A DNA stretch of 64,000 nucleotides from Allofustis seminis DSM 15817 (lineage in GTDB: Bacteria > Bacillota > Bacilli > Lactobacillales > Carnobacteriaceae_A). Where the stretch lies: the NCBI RefSeq assembly GCF_000374325.1, contig NZ_KB894079.1, positions 284,822 through 348,821 of the forward strand, read 5' to 3'. The notes beneath the pieces are model-generated. The model was given only the letters and a program-made list of their open reading frames with translations, did not search any database and was not told the origin of the DNA. Both the position numbers and the translations under genes were made by a program. Below are positions 45,183-54,777 of this stretch, one piece after another. Numbering within the stretch: position 1 is the stretch's first letter; every line of letters starts with the position of its first letter.

Positions 45183-45734
45183 TTGATACTAATGAAAGAT
45201 ATAATTCGTGAAGGTAATCCAACGCTTACCGCGCAAGCAGAGCCTTTGTCTTTTCCTTTAGATGAAACATATCAAAAATTAGCAAAAGATATGATTGAAT
45301 TTCTAATTAATAGTCAAGATGAAGAAATTGCTGAAAAGTATAACTTACGGGCGGGTGTAGGGCTTGCAGCACCGCAACTTGATATTTCAAAACGTATGAT
45401 TGCGCTCCATGTCCCTGATGAAGAGGAAGAAAAATCATTGTCAATGGTTATGATTAATCCTAAAATCACGCGTCATTCCGCAAAATTAGTTGCCTTAAAA
45501 ACAGGTGAAGGTTGTTTGTCCGTGGATCGAGTAGTTGAAGGATATGTTCCACGTCCCAAACGAATTACCGTTGAATATTACGATCTTAATGGAACAAAAC
45601 ATCTTGAAAAATTTAAAGACTACGAAGCGATCGTTATTCAACATGAGATTGACCATATCAATGGTATTTTATTCTATGATCATATTAATGCAGACAATCC
45701 ATTTACGGTGACTGATAATATGGAGCTTATCTAA
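45183..45734 (+). CDS. def: peptide deformylase
   Basis: 183-residue Fe/Zn enzyme removing the N-formyl group from new proteins. The three motifs are intact: GVGLAAPQLD, EGCLSVDR and QHEIDHINGILF. AGGAGG is 9 nt before the TTG at 45183 and 18 nt before the ATG at 45192, so the TTG is chosen (MILMKDIIREG). Firmicute class II length with the insertion before motif 2. It stands alone, apart from fmt. Confidence 0.96.
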   Translation: MILMKDIIREGNPTLTAQAEPLSFPLDETYQKLAKDMIEFLINSQDEEIAEKYNLRAGVGLAAPQLDISKRMIALHVPDEEEEKSLSMVMINPKITRHSAKLVALKTGEGCLSVDRVVEGYVPRPKRITVEYYDLNGTKHLEKFKDYEAIVIQHEIDHINGILFYDHINADNPFTVTDNMELI

Positions 45735-45741
45735 CTTAATC

Positions 45742-45780
45742 AAAAAGGTGAAAAGCACTGAAGCTTTTCACCTTTATTTT
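45742..45780. terminator. bidirectional terminator between def and rnjA
   Basis: AAAGGTGAAAAGC/GCTTTTCACCTTT hairpin with ATTTTTT on plus and As/Ts permitting minus use; it lies between convergent genes. Confidence 0.88.
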
Positions 45781-47460
45781 TTATTCTTCTGCGGTTAGTA
45801 CAACGGGTAATATCATTGGGCGCCGTTCTGTTTCTTCAAAGAAAAAGTTGCGTAAATCTTCAATCAAATCGCTGCGCATTTTATATTCATTCACTTGTTT
45901 ATAGCTAAATGAGTGTTGGATGCTTTCATAGGCAACTTTTTGTGCTTCTTTAATCAGGTCTTCAGACTCTCTCATATAAACGAATCCACGTGAGATGATA
46001 TCTGGTCCTGCTAATAATTTTCTATTCTTCGGATCAATGGTTGCTACAATCGTAACCAGACCACTATCTGATAGTATTTTACGATCTTTTAAAACGATAT
46101 TGCCAATGTCACCAATTCCCGATCCGTCCACATAGACATCATCCGCATCAAATTCGCCAGCAAAACGTGCACCTTGTCCGTCAAAGGCAATAATTTTACC
46201 ATTATCCAAGACAAAGATATGATCTTTTTTCACACCAGTTTTTTCTGCTAATTCGGCATGAATTTTTAGCATTCGATATTCTCCATGAATTGGCATAAAA
46301 TAATTCGGCTTCATCAAGCGCAACATTAATTTCATCTCTTCTTGTGCCCCATGACCCGAAGTGTGAATATTATTCACCGAGCCATGAATCACTTCTGCTC
46401 CCGCTTCCATCAACTGGTTGATTAAACGATTTACACTTGTCGTATTTCCAGGAATGGGTGAACTTGAAAAGATTACAGTATCGCCAGGCTGAATTGAAAT
46501 TTGGCGGTGCGTGCCATTAGCGATTCGACTTAATGCCGCCATCGGCTCGCCTTGAGAACCTGTACAGAGCATCATCAATTCCTCTGCTTTATAACGATCT
46601 AAATGATTCGGATTGATGAAAATGTCACTATCTTTTTTATCAATATAGCCTAATTTTTGAGCAACTTCAATGGCATTTACCATACTGCGCCCAAACACTG
46701 CAATTTTTCGTCCCGCATTTTTAGCGGCCTGAATCGCTTGTTGTACGCGCGATAAGTTCGAAGCAAAGGAAGCAAAGATAATGCGTCCTTTAATATTGCC
46801 AACCAAATTATTAATAGACTCACCGACTACTTTTTCCGACTGCGTAAATCCAGGCACTTCCGCATTTGTGCTATCAGATAAAAGAAGCAACACTCCTTCT
46901 TCACCAATTCGAGCCATTTTTTGTAGGTTTGCTGGCTTTCCAACGGGTGTAAAGTCAAATTTAAAGTCGCCAGTTTGTACAATATTGCCATATGGCGTCT
47001 TGACACAAATTCCAAAAGCATCCGCAACAGAGTGAGTCGTTCGGAAAAATTCAATCGATAATTTTCTGAATTTCACGATGGTATCTTCTTTTACTACATG
47101 TAGCTTTGTCGTTTTTAATAGACGATGCTCACGCAGTTTGCTTTTTATCATTTCGATTGAAATTTCATTCGCATAGATTGGAACATTTACCTCTTTTAAT
47201 AAATAAGGAATTCCACCAATGTGATCCTCGTGATTATGCGTAATAAATAATCCTTTAATTTTCTCCTGGTTTTCTACCAAGTATGAATAGTTAGGAATCA
47301 CATAATCAATTCCTAGTAAATAATCTTCTGGGAACATAATTCCCGCATCAATAATAATTAATTCATCTTGAAATTGAACAGCATACATATTCTTGCCAAT
47401 TTCATCTAGGCCGCCTAATGCAAAGACGGCCACCTCATTGTTTTTAATATTCGGTTTCAT
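45781..47460 (-). CDS. rnjA: ribonuclease J1
   Basis: 559-residue metallo-beta-lactamase/beta-CASP nuclease with 5'-3' exo- and endonuclease activity, central to mRNA turnover. The zinc motif THNHEDHIGG is complete, as are QTGDFKFD, SDSTNAE and CTGSQGEP. The ATG at 47460 has AAGGAG 6 nt upstream; an upstream in-frame start has no ribosome binding site. rnjB at 29.4 kb encodes the partner J2. Confidence 0.96.
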   Translation of the reverse strand: MKPNIKNNEVAVFALGGLDEIGKNMYAVQFQDELIIIDAGIMFPEDYLLGIDYVIPNYSYLVENQEKIKGLFITHNHEDHIGGIPYLLKEVNVPIYANEISIEMIKSKLREHRLLKTTKLHVVKEDTIVKFRKLSIEFFRTTHSVADAFGICVKTPYGNIVQTGDFKFDFTPVGKPANLQKMARIGEEGVLLLLSDSTNAEVPGFTQSEKVVGESINNLVGNIKGRIIFASFASNLSRVQQAIQAAKNAGRKIAVFGRSMVNAIEVAQKLGYIDKKDSDIFINPNHLDRYKAEELMMLCTGSQGEPMAALSRIANGTHRQISIQPGDTVIFSSSPIPGNTTSVNRLINQLMEAGAEVIHGSVNNIHTSGHGAQEEMKLMLRLMKPNYFMPIHGEYRMLKIHAELAEKTGVKKDHIFVLDNGKIIAFDGQGARFAGEFDADDVYVDGSGIGDIGNIVLKDRKILSDSGLVTIVATIDPKNRKLLAGPDIISRGFVYMRESEDLIKEAQKVAYESIQHSFSYKQVNEYKMRSDLIEDLRNFFFEETERRPMILPVVLTAEE

Positions 47461-47601
47461 ATCATTCTCCTTTATCGTTGATGTGGCACTCATGTCTACA
47501 ACCACAACATTTCTAATTTTTTATACGACTCCCATGTACTCTCACATTTTAACATGATTCCCACATTATGTATAGAAAAGCGCAGTGCAGTTATCCAAAC
47601 T

Positions 47602-47632
47602 AAAAACCTCTATCAAAAGGATAGAGGTTTTA
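47602..47632 (-). terminator. hairpin downstream of the MarR gene
   Basis: AAAACCTCTATC/GATAGAGGTTTT with a short A-rich loop; minus continues TTTTTAG. It lies about 120 nt after the MarR stop. The rest of 47461-47751 shows no gene. Confidence 0.75.
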
Positions 47633-47751
47633 TATTTTTATCTATTAATATATTGATTTGCGGCCAATTAAGCTGCCACATATATCAACTGGTAACTCAT
47701 ATAACGTCCATCACAACGCGCCCTATATTCCGCATTGTAATTCCTTTCCTA

Positions 47752-48186
47752 CTAATCAGACAACTTCTGATTTGTCTTTTGTGTTAAATTATCAGACACT
47801 TTCTGACTAACACATCCAAATAATGCTAAATGTTCAGGGGAAATGTTACGTGTACAAAGCATCTCCCAATCTTTTAAAGTTTCTTTAAGTGTGGGTACTA
47901 ATTTTTCGCCAATTTCAGTCAAATAGCATTCATTATGTCCGAATTTATCGCCACTTTTTGCACGACGTAGTATTTTTTTGTCTTCTAATTTTTTCAAAAA
48001 TTTTGAAAGATTTCCCTTATCCATGGATAAGTAATGATTCAGCTGACTTTGAAATATACCAGGAACATCATGAACGACTAGGATGGTAATCAACTGCTGC
48101 ATATCGAGCTGTTGATCTTTCAGCATATCGTCCAACAAATTTTTCCCGAATCTGTACAATATATTAATGTGGCAAATAAAATTCAT
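47752..48186 (-). CDS. MarR-family transcriptional regulator
   Basis: 144-residue winged-helix regulator. The HTH region is VPGIFQSQLNHYLSMDKGNLSKFLKKLEDKKILRR, followed by the wing (SGDKFGHNECYLTEIGEKL), as in MarR/SlyA proteins; flanking helices would dimerise. The ATG follows a GGAG. No target gene is adjacent in an operon; rnjA lies downstream and the large protease upstream. Ligand and targets are not visible. Confidence 0.8.
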   Translation of the reverse strand: MNFICHINILYRFGKNLLDDMLKDQQLDMQQLITILVVHDVPGIFQSQLNHYLSMDKGNLSKFLKKLEDKKILRRAKSGDKFGHNECYLTEIGEKLVPTLKETLKDWEMLCTRNISPEHLALFGCVSQKVSDNLTQKTNQKLSD

Positions 48187-48417
48187 TTCTACAACTCCTT
48201 ATACACTTTACTTGCAATCTGTTGATGATTTTGGTTTATATTTCAATCTTATGCATTATTTTAAATTCAAAAATGAATAAAATATAAAGTAACCGTCTTT
48301 AAATCATCATGCTTTAAATATTATTTTTTGCTTCACTATTTCTTTTAAATAGGGATATACTTATATTATATACTATTTTTTATTTTTAGGTAGGTTTAAA
48401 TTGTTTTATGTGAATTC

Positions 48418-48457
48418 AAAAACCCTCTAAAGTTTTACTCAACTTTAGAGGGTTTTC
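48418..48457 (-). terminator. terminator of the subtilase operon
   Basis: Strong 16-bp hairpin AAAACCCTCTAAAGTT/AACTTTAGAGGGTTTT with five Ts on minus, about 25 nt after the protease stop. The remaining AT-rich bases between 48187 and 48418 hold no gene that I can see. Confidence 0.92.
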
Positions 48458-48480
48458 ATTTATGATATTTTTTTGAGTAA

Positions 48481-51400
48481 TTAAGGATGTGGTATCAGCG
48501 GAACTTTATAAATATAAACTATTTTTTCAGTTGTATTGCGTGCAAAATCAGTAGATGAAAATTTCAATTTATTCAAACCATCTTGTAATTTTACATCGAC
48601 TTGTTTTTGAATGGTAACACCTGGTTTTTTCAATGCGATTTGTGTCTTATCAATCGATTCAACGAGAGAATCGTCATGATAGAGTTCAACTTTCAGTGAA
48701 TTATCACTTGATTTTAAAATAACACTCGCATAGTCTGAATCTAAGGCACGATCTTGCACCTCAAATTGCAACTCAGGTGAAATATTATCAAAGAATGTAC
48801 TTCTTACAACAGCTGCTTTATATCCTTTTTCAGTTTCGACTTCTACACGAATATCCAAATTGAAAGTTTTAGCTTCGACAAGTGCTGTGAAACGATAGGC
48901 ATCGCCATGGTACGTATTCATTTCATTGATGGTATAGGAGAAATCTTTAATTGGTTCAATAAATTTATCTTGAACGATGATTTCATCACCTAATGGATTT
49001 CCATCTTCATCAATTGGTGCCACTTTGATTTGTTTAATCTTATCGTCTTCTTTCACATGACCAATATATCCTTCAACGGCCACGAATTGCTCATCAATAT
49101 CTTCAGGAATATCGAATTCTTTCGCCAAAGATAATAAATCTGGTCGATGAATCATAATAATTGGATAATCTTCTTTAGTATTATTAACTTCTTGATAATC
49201 GCTTTCTTTTGTTAATAATTCACCCAAATGATCCAGCATCGGTATTGTTCCCAGACCTGGTTTTTCAAGTTCGTCAATTTCATCTTGTGGAATATCAAGC
49301 GGTTGATCGCTGAATTCAAGAATTAATTCTGCATCAGCATCCAAATCAATACGCATGGCCAGTGCAAAGTTTGGCGTGAATTTATAACCAATTTTTGAAT
49401 TGTATTCAATGTCGAAACTTTCTTTTTTCGGTAAGCGAATATAACGATCATTGGTTTTTAAATAAACATTTTTTAGTTCTTTATCTTTAATTGCTGCTTG
49501 TTCTTTATTGATAAAGAACATTAAATATTTTGAACCTTGCGTAATAGTAATATTTTCAGGATCTTCAACTGTTTTATTTTCCAAGCGAACTTTTCTAAAT
49601 AGTCCTGCTAATTCTTTTGATAGATGAAGTTGATGGCTTTCTTCTGCATCAAATTTCGGCATTTTGCCTGGCTTAAAGGTTGTGATGATTTCATAATTTT
49701 TCACTAATGGATCAATAATGAAACTGAACACTTTATTTTCTTCATCATATTTCACATGATATTTTTCAATATTATTACCATCATATGAATCATTGTAAAT
49801 CAGATGAATAATGTCTTTACCATTTTTCAAGTATAAAGAATCTAGGTGTTTTGTATCATCTGGCATTTTAATTTCAACTTTTGCTTTATTGCCTAAAATG
49901 CCTACAATGGCTTTTGTTATTTCTTCATCATTTACTTTAACAGTTGCATTATTTTTTTGAATTTGGTTTTTATAATTGATGAAATTCAACGTATTAAATT
50001 CTACCTTTGCTCCCGTATCAGCAGCTTGATAGCGACTAAAACTCAAATAATCCAAGACCGTTACTTCCAGACTTTCAGATGTTGCTAAAAATGGCATCTC
50101 TACCTTTAACTCTTTATTTCTGAAACCATTACGGTAGACAAATATTTCTCCACTTTCCACTGGATTGTCTGGGACATCCTTGACGTCCAGCACTAATTTT
50201 CCATCTTCAATTTGTGGTGCATCTGCGGGTAGCCCAGCTTTTGAATCTAGAAGTGTAATTTTAATATGTTTCAAATATTTTTTCAGACGAATTTTTTGAC
50301 TTCCTGTTACATTTTCTGTTGCGCTCTCTTTTTCTTCTGGTGCTTGTGCATTTGTAGAAATTTCATGGCTTGCAGAATGATCAATGATATCATCGATAGG
50401 ATTTTCTATAAATTCATCCTTATTTTTATCTTTTTCTTTGTCATCTTCATCTTTTTTAGAAACAGGGGGTTCTAGCTGTTTATCTGAAATAATATCAACA
50501 TATTTTATGGATTGAAGATAAATATGTTGAATGCCTGTCCCTTTATCAATCGCTGAAAATGTTATTTTCTTATAATCTTTTCCTTTTGCTGCATCATCTT
50601 CATCTTTAAGATCAGTGATTTTTACAGGGTCAATGAATTCTGGTGCACTGCTATCCACTTTTACAGGATATTGATATATTTGCTCACCCGATCCACCAAC
50701 ACCATTATTATTCAATTTCACTTTCATTTGATAAATATAATCTTTATCTTCCTGCGCTTTTTGATAATGGATTTTTCCGTCCCAAATCGATTGACGGAGT
50801 GTCATATAAGGTTTTTTATATGCTAAGCGATTTAATTTGCGAACATTATAAGATTTTCCAATCGTGCGCAATTCTTCTTTTGTGTCTCCATCCAAGATAG
50901 AATATTCAATACTTTCCATATTTCGAAGTAGGGCAAATTTTGCAGCAATTTCATTCTCATATGTTGCATCAGGAGAGAAATAGATTGTGTTATTAATAAT
51001 TGGTAATGGAATCATATAACGTGTCACAAATGCTGATGAACGCTGATCCAATTGATTTTCACAATTGATACTCGTATAAAATTGTGGCGTTCTTTTTTCT
51101 TGACCAATCTCTGGCAAGACAAAGGCATCTAGCGCTTTTTGACTGGTCCAGTCACCATAAAAAGCTAAGAATGGCAAAGATACATCTTCTTTTGAATGGT
51201 CATCTTGATCTTCCAACGTAATAAAGCCTTCCAAATAATCATTTCGCTCTGGTTTAGCTGCATTGGAGAAATCAAGCGTATATTCTTTTTCAAAAGTTTC
51301 ATTTGGTGCAATGGTGATAGGTGTTAACAATTCAACGTTTGGAGTAAAGCGTGCTGCTTTCGGCTCACCAGTACGATTACCATCGCCATTAATTTCTTCA

Positions 51401-53610
51401 TATATACCATACGGTTTGATAATATAAGTTTTTGTCTGTTTACCAAAATTTTGTAATTTTAATTTGAAGGTGAAAACTTTTTCGTTGATTTGTTTGAGTT
51501 CTAACTTTCCATCTTCAATCGTATCGTTACCACCTGTAATAGTCGCTATAACATCCATATTCAGTGCTTTTTCTAAATCAAGTGCACCTGCACCTTGTCT
51601 TCTGACAAAATCATATGTGCCATCTTTTTCAATAGGATTGGCAGCATTCATCAAAATATTCTTAATAAAATCGGCCACATTCTCAAAACCATAGGACTGA
51701 TAATTGATTGAATTCTCATTTAAATATTGCTTAATAACAGCGGAAGCTCCTGCCACTTGTGGAGAAGCCATTGAAGTTCCACTCATGTTTTGATATTGAT
51801 TATTTTCAGCAAGTGAATAGACATTTCCACCAGCTGATGTAATTTCTGGCTTAATACGTAAATCCGGTGTTGGGCCCCATGAAGAGAATATGTTGACTTG
51901 TCCTTGTTTTGCATTGGCAACTTTTTCAGTTTCTAAATTCACTTTAAATGAAGCATCTAATCGTTTTCTGCTCAATTTTTTCAACGCTTGGAACGTTGAA
52001 CGTTTCATACGAATTACAGGATATTCACTCACTTTACCACTAGGAGACAAACGCCCTTTAATGTCATCGCCATATGCTTGATTATTATAAATGACAATTG
52101 ATTTAGGATGTGCCGCTGCAATATATTCTAACTCTTTTTTAAATGTTGCAGAATAAAAGTCATCTTCAGATTCAATAAATACATTGGCATCTGCCATTTT
52201 TGCTGGATCTTTTCCTTCATTTTCTAGCGTTTCATTTTTATTATAAAAATAAACAGGTCCATCAATTTGTTTAAGATTTTTATCTTTTATATGTCTTGGC
52301 AAATAAATAGACACTTCTCTAGAAAGTTTTTCAGCATCCGTTGCATTCAAACGTGGAACACCAAAGTCAACAGTATAAATATGTCTAGCTTCACTTTCCA
52401 TTGCAGCTACAGCAAAGGAAGCTTCATTCAACGCAGGGTTGGCAATAACCCCTGTATCATAATTACCTTGATAGGCATATTTAAGGTTGGCATACCCTTC
52501 CATGATATTTCCTTCATTTCCAGCAGCAACTGCAATTACAATTCCCGCTTTGCGAGCTTTTTCAAATATTTCTTTTTCAGGATGATATTGTTCCCCATAG
52601 GAAAAACCAGCTGGCGCTCCCAAACTCATATTAACCACATCAGCACCCAGACGGATCGCATCGTCTAACGCTTTTAACCAGACATCTGTAAAGGTCGTTG
52701 GATATTTTACATCATCTGAAAAAACTTTCATGGACAAAATTTGTGCTTTTGAGGCGACACCTGTTACGATCTCATTGTTAGATCCGACAATTCCTGACAC
52801 ATGCATCCCATGCATCATGCCATAGCGGTCAAATAGATGGGGACTATGATCAAAATAATTATAGCCATATGGGACCTTCTCATTTAACCAATTCCCTTTT
52901 AATTGGTATTGTTTAGACAATTCAGTAATTTTTTCCTTATCTAATTTTTTAGGAGTTCCCTCATCCAATTTCAGCGCTTCATGTGTATAGTCAATCCCAG
53001 AGTCAATAACTGCAACAACTGTTCCTTCACCTTTGTATTGATTATTTCCTGTTGCAATAGCAAGTGCTTCCGTATTTAAAGCAGCGGGTTCTTCAAAAAC
53101 AGGGCGCTCAAATTCTTGAGATAAATAAACATTTTTAACATCTTGCAATTTTTCTATTTTTTCAATATCTTTTTGTTTTACATTGAAAGAAATAGCATTG
53201 ACCGATGTATCATATGATGTCACATCACGTAAATCGGCAGAAATATCCTGAGATGCTTTAATTGTTTCTAACATCTCCGCTTGTTCTTTTGAAACAGCGG
53301 CCTTAGTTTCATTTATTTCTTCTTTTTCCAATTCATCATAAAGTTTTCCAGACGATACTGCCTTATCAAGTACCGAATCTTCCGACAATTCCACAATGAC
53401 ACGCTGACTTTTTTCAGATGCTTCCAAAAAATCTGGTGCCATTTTTTCTTTTGCTTCAGGAATTGTGACATCTTTTTCAGAGATATTTTTTTCAACTTGT
53501 TCATTTGAATGAATGGCATCAGCCACTGCAAATGTTAATGTACTCATACCTGTTGCAGACAGTATCAAAGAAGATGCCAACACTGTTGCAAGCAATCGTT
53601 TTTTATTCAT
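48481..53610 (-). CDS. large secreted subtilisin-family (S8) serine protease
   Basis: 1709-residue cell-envelope-type proteinase. Signal peptide about 1-30, propeptide with inhibitor-I9-like region about 60-170 (RVIVELSEDS, TSYDTSVNAISF). Catalytic triad Asp203 (VIDSGIDYTHE), His270 (HGMHVSGIVG) and Ser613 (SGTSMASPQVAGAS), with oxyanion Asn365 (VAAGNEG). A PA-like insert lies between the His and Ser blocks. After residue 700 come Fn3/beta-sandwich modules like those of C5a peptidase and lactococcal PrtP, and a Lys/Asp/Glu-rich linker (KDEDDKEKDKNKDEF). The C-terminus ends in IYKVPLIPHP with no LPxTG signal, membrane helix or S-layer domain. It follows the 53620 gene by 9 nt. Likely peptide supply or host-protein cleavage; the target is not visible. 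Confidence 0.93.
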   Translation of the reverse strand: MNKKRLLATVLASSLILSATGMSTLTFAVADAIHSNEQVEKNISEKDVTIPEAKEKMAPDFLEASEKSQRVIVELSEDSVLDKAVSSGKLYDELEKEEINETKAAVSKEQAEMLETIKASQDISADLRDVTSYDTSVNAISFNVKQKDIEKIEKLQDVKNVYLSQEFERPVFEEPAALNTEALAIATGNNQYKGEGTVVAVIDSGIDYTHEALKLDEGTPKKLDKEKITELSKQYQLKGNWLNEKVPYGYNYFDHSPHLFDRYGMMHGMHVSGIVGSNNEIVTGVASKAQILSMKVFSDDVKYPTTFTDVWLKALDDAIRLGADVVNMSLGAPAGFSYGEQYHPEKEIFEKARKAGIVIAVAAGNEGNIMEGYANLKYAYQGNYDTGVIANPALNEASFAVAAMESEARHIYTVDFGVPRLNATDAEKLSREVSIYLPRHIKDKNLKQIDGPVYFYNKNETLENEGKDPAKMADANVFIESEDDFYSATFKKELEYIAAAHPKSIVIYNNQAYGDDIKGRLSPSGKVSEYPVIRMKRSTFQALKKLSRKRLDASFKVNLETEKVANAKQGQVNIFSSWGPTPDLRIKPEITSAGGNVYSLAENNQYQNMSGTSMASPQVAGASAVIKQYLNENSINYQSYGFENVADFIKNILMNAANPIEKDGTYDFVRRQGAGALDLEKALNMDVIATITGGNDTIEDGKLELKQINEKVFTFKLKLQNFGKQTKTYIIKPYGIYEEINGDGNRTGEPKAARFTPNVELLTPITIAPNETFEKEYTLDFSNAAKPERNDYLEGFITLEDQDDHSKEDVSLPFLAFYGDWTSQKALDAFVLPEIGQEKRTPQFYTSINCENQLDQRSSAFVTRYMIPLPIINNTIYFSPDATYENEIAAKFALLRNMESIEYSILDGDTKEELRTIGKSYNVRKLNRLAYKKPYMTLRQSIWDGKIHYQKAQEDKDYIYQMKVKLNNNGVGGSGEQIYQYPVKVDSSAPEFIDPVKITDLKDEDDAAKGKDYKKITFSAIDKGTGIQHIYLQSIKYVDIISDKQLEPPVSKKDEDDKEKDKNKDEFIENPIDDIIDHSASHEISTNAQAPEEKESATENVTGSQKIRLKKYLKHIKITLLDSKAGLPADAPQIEDGKLVLDVKDVPDNPVESGEIFVYRNGFRNKELKVEMPFLATSESLEVTVLDYLSFSRYQAADTGAKVEFNTLNFINYKNQIQKNNATVKVNDEEITKAIVGILGNKAKVEIKMPDDTKHLDSLYLKNGKDIIHLIYNDSYDGNNIEKYHVKYDEENKVFSFIIDPLVKNYEIITTFKPGKMPKFDAEESHQLHLSKELAGLFRKVRLENKTVEDPENITITQGSKYLMFFINKEQAAIKDKELKNVYLKTNDRYIRLPKKESFDIEYNSKIGYKFTPNFALAMRIDLDADAELILEFSDQPLDIPQDEIDELEKPGLGTIPMLDHLGELLTKESDYQEVNNTKEDYPIIMIHRPDLLSLAKEFDIPEDIDEQFVAVEGYIGHVKEDDKIKQIKVAPIDEDGNPLGDEIIVQDKFIEPIKDFSYTINEMNTYHGDAYRFTALVEAKTFNLDIRVEVETEKGYKAAVVRSTFFDNISPELQFEVQDRALDSDYASVILKSSDNSLKVELYHDDSLVESIDKTQIALKKPGVTIQKQVDVKLQDGLNKLKFSSTDFARNTTEKIVYIYKVPLIPHP

Positions 53611-53619
53611 AAAGCCTCC

Positions 53620-54420
53620 TTATTGATGAACCACAACAAATAATTTCACAATGCCATAATCATGGCCATTAATGACTACTTTATTCTTAGTTGTCACAAT
53701 TAGACCATAGTTGCCTTGCTTTCCTTTTTTCATTTCTTCAAAGTCTTGGCCACTATACTCTATTTCAACCGCTTCTTCCGTCGATTCTCCATTTCGTTTC
53801 AGTCCAATAAGTGCCTTGCTTGGCAAATCAGAGGCATTCTTAACATTTAAATGCCCAAGACGATTAGTGGAAGAATGAAATAATACAAAATCTGATGACA
53901 CACCCTCGAGTTCTTTTTCTTTTAATTTTTGTTTTTCAGCTTCTGTCAGATCAGGTTTTTTGTCAGGTTTATTTGTATCGTGGTGAGGATCTTTATCTGG
54001 CATATTGGAATGTTCAGATATTTTTCCTGGTGTTTTTGTATTATGTTCCGTATTTTTCTTTTTCGACTTTGTTTTTTTATCTTTTTCATCTGAAGTCTTT
54101 TGTTTTTCTATTTCGATCATTGTTTTTGAATGGGATAGATTGAGCGAATGGCTATTTCCATCTTGATCAGAATCTTCTGTTACAGTTGCTCTTTCTCCAG
54201 AAGAGCTATTTTGCATTCCAGAAATAGTCTCCTTATCATCCATTTCTTGTGATGACCTACCATCTTCACGTGAGCCTTTATTGTCACTATTTTCGACCAC
54301 AGATTGATGTGATTCATCACTTGCTGGATGCTTTTTATATGAATAGAGTGAAATGCTTATCACCAGTAATAAAAGCAATGCAAGTACCAACCAGCTTTTT
54401 TTATTTTTAAGCCATTCCAT
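53620..54420 (-). CDS. single-pass membrane protein with charged stalk, upstream of the subtilase
   Basis: 266 residues from the ATG at 54420 (GAGG 6 nt upstream); I do not recognise the family. One TM segment at about 10-29 after a short basic cytoplasmic tail puts the rest outside. Residues about 35-180 are low complexity: first Ser/Asp/Glu/Gln, then Lys/Asp/His/Pro repeats (KKTKSKKKNTEH, DKDPHHDTNKPDKKPD). The last 80 residues look folded and beta-rich (SSDFVLFHSSTNRLGHLNVK, GNYGLIVTTKNKVVINGHD). It is first in a two-gene operon with the protease, so it may hold, chaperone or inhibit it; that is inference. Confidence 0.82.
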   Translation of the reverse strand: MEWLKNKKSWLVLALLLLLVISISLYSYKKHPASDESHQSVVENSDNKGSREDGRSSQEMDDKETISGMQNSSSGERATVTEDSDQDGNSHSLNLSHSKTMIEIEKQKTSDEKDKKTKSKKKNTEHNTKTPGKISEHSNMPDKDPHHDTNKPDKKPDLTEAEKQKLKEKELEGVSSDFVLFHSSTNRLGHLNVKNASDLPSKALIGLKRNGESTEEAVEIEYSGQDFEEMKKGKQGNYGLIVTTKNKVVINGHDYGIVKLFVVVHQ

Positions 54421-54495
54421 AATTTTCCTCATTTCTAAACTTATTTATAATCGAACGACATTTACTAATGGAAACATAATTTATTATATATTTTC

Positions 54496-54512
54496 AAAAT
54501 AGAAAAATCTAT
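54496..54512. promoter_or_regulatory. operator-like site, copy 1
   Basis: AAAATAGAAAAATCTAT, with the inverted-repeat core ATAGA-N4-TCTAT, about 76 nt upstream of the minus-strand ATG at 54420. It is identical to copy 2. Confidence 0.5.
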
Positions 54513-54721
54513 AGTTTTTGCAAGTTTAATATAATATTTCGCTTACGCTAAACTTTTTAATGTTACTAAATTGCATAGTGTTTACTATAATATTCATTCA
54601 GTTGTCAGCTACTCATTCAAAATTAACAGATTTTAATCATTATGGCAGAATAATCACTTATTGAGCAGAAGTCTTTAGGATTATTTTTGAAAGTTTTAAT
54701 ATTTTTTAAGAAATCTTCGAT

Positions 54722-54738
54722 AAAATAGAAAAATCTAT
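54722..54738. promoter_or_regulatory. operator-like site, copy 2
   Basis: The same 17 bases as copy 1, 39 nt before the ATG at 54778 on plus, so a bound protein would sit on or next to the promoter of the TctA-like operon. Confidence 0.5.
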
Positions 54739-54777
54739 CATATGTAGACTTTTAATACCTTAATAGGAGGGAATCAT

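Larger units (their letters stand above)
54421..54777. other. 357-nt divergent intergenic region (subtilase operon / TctA operon)
   Basis: No gene. It is strongly AT-rich. It contains two identical 17-bp sites (54496-54512 and 54722-54738), a TATAAT on plus near 54586 with TTACTA 17 nt upstream, and a TATAAA on minus near the 53620 gene. It must carry the promoters of both divergent operons. Confidence 0.7.

Noticed and set aside
47752-47810. Repeated TCAGAC-like words at the 3' end of the MarR gene
   Set aside because: They lie inside coding sequence (Ser-Asp/Val-Ser-Asp codons) and explain themselves as protein sequence.
52267-52668. 133-codon plus-strand open frame inside the subtilase
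   Set aside because: Antisense to the catalytic domain; sequence is not protein-like and no ribosome binding site was seen.
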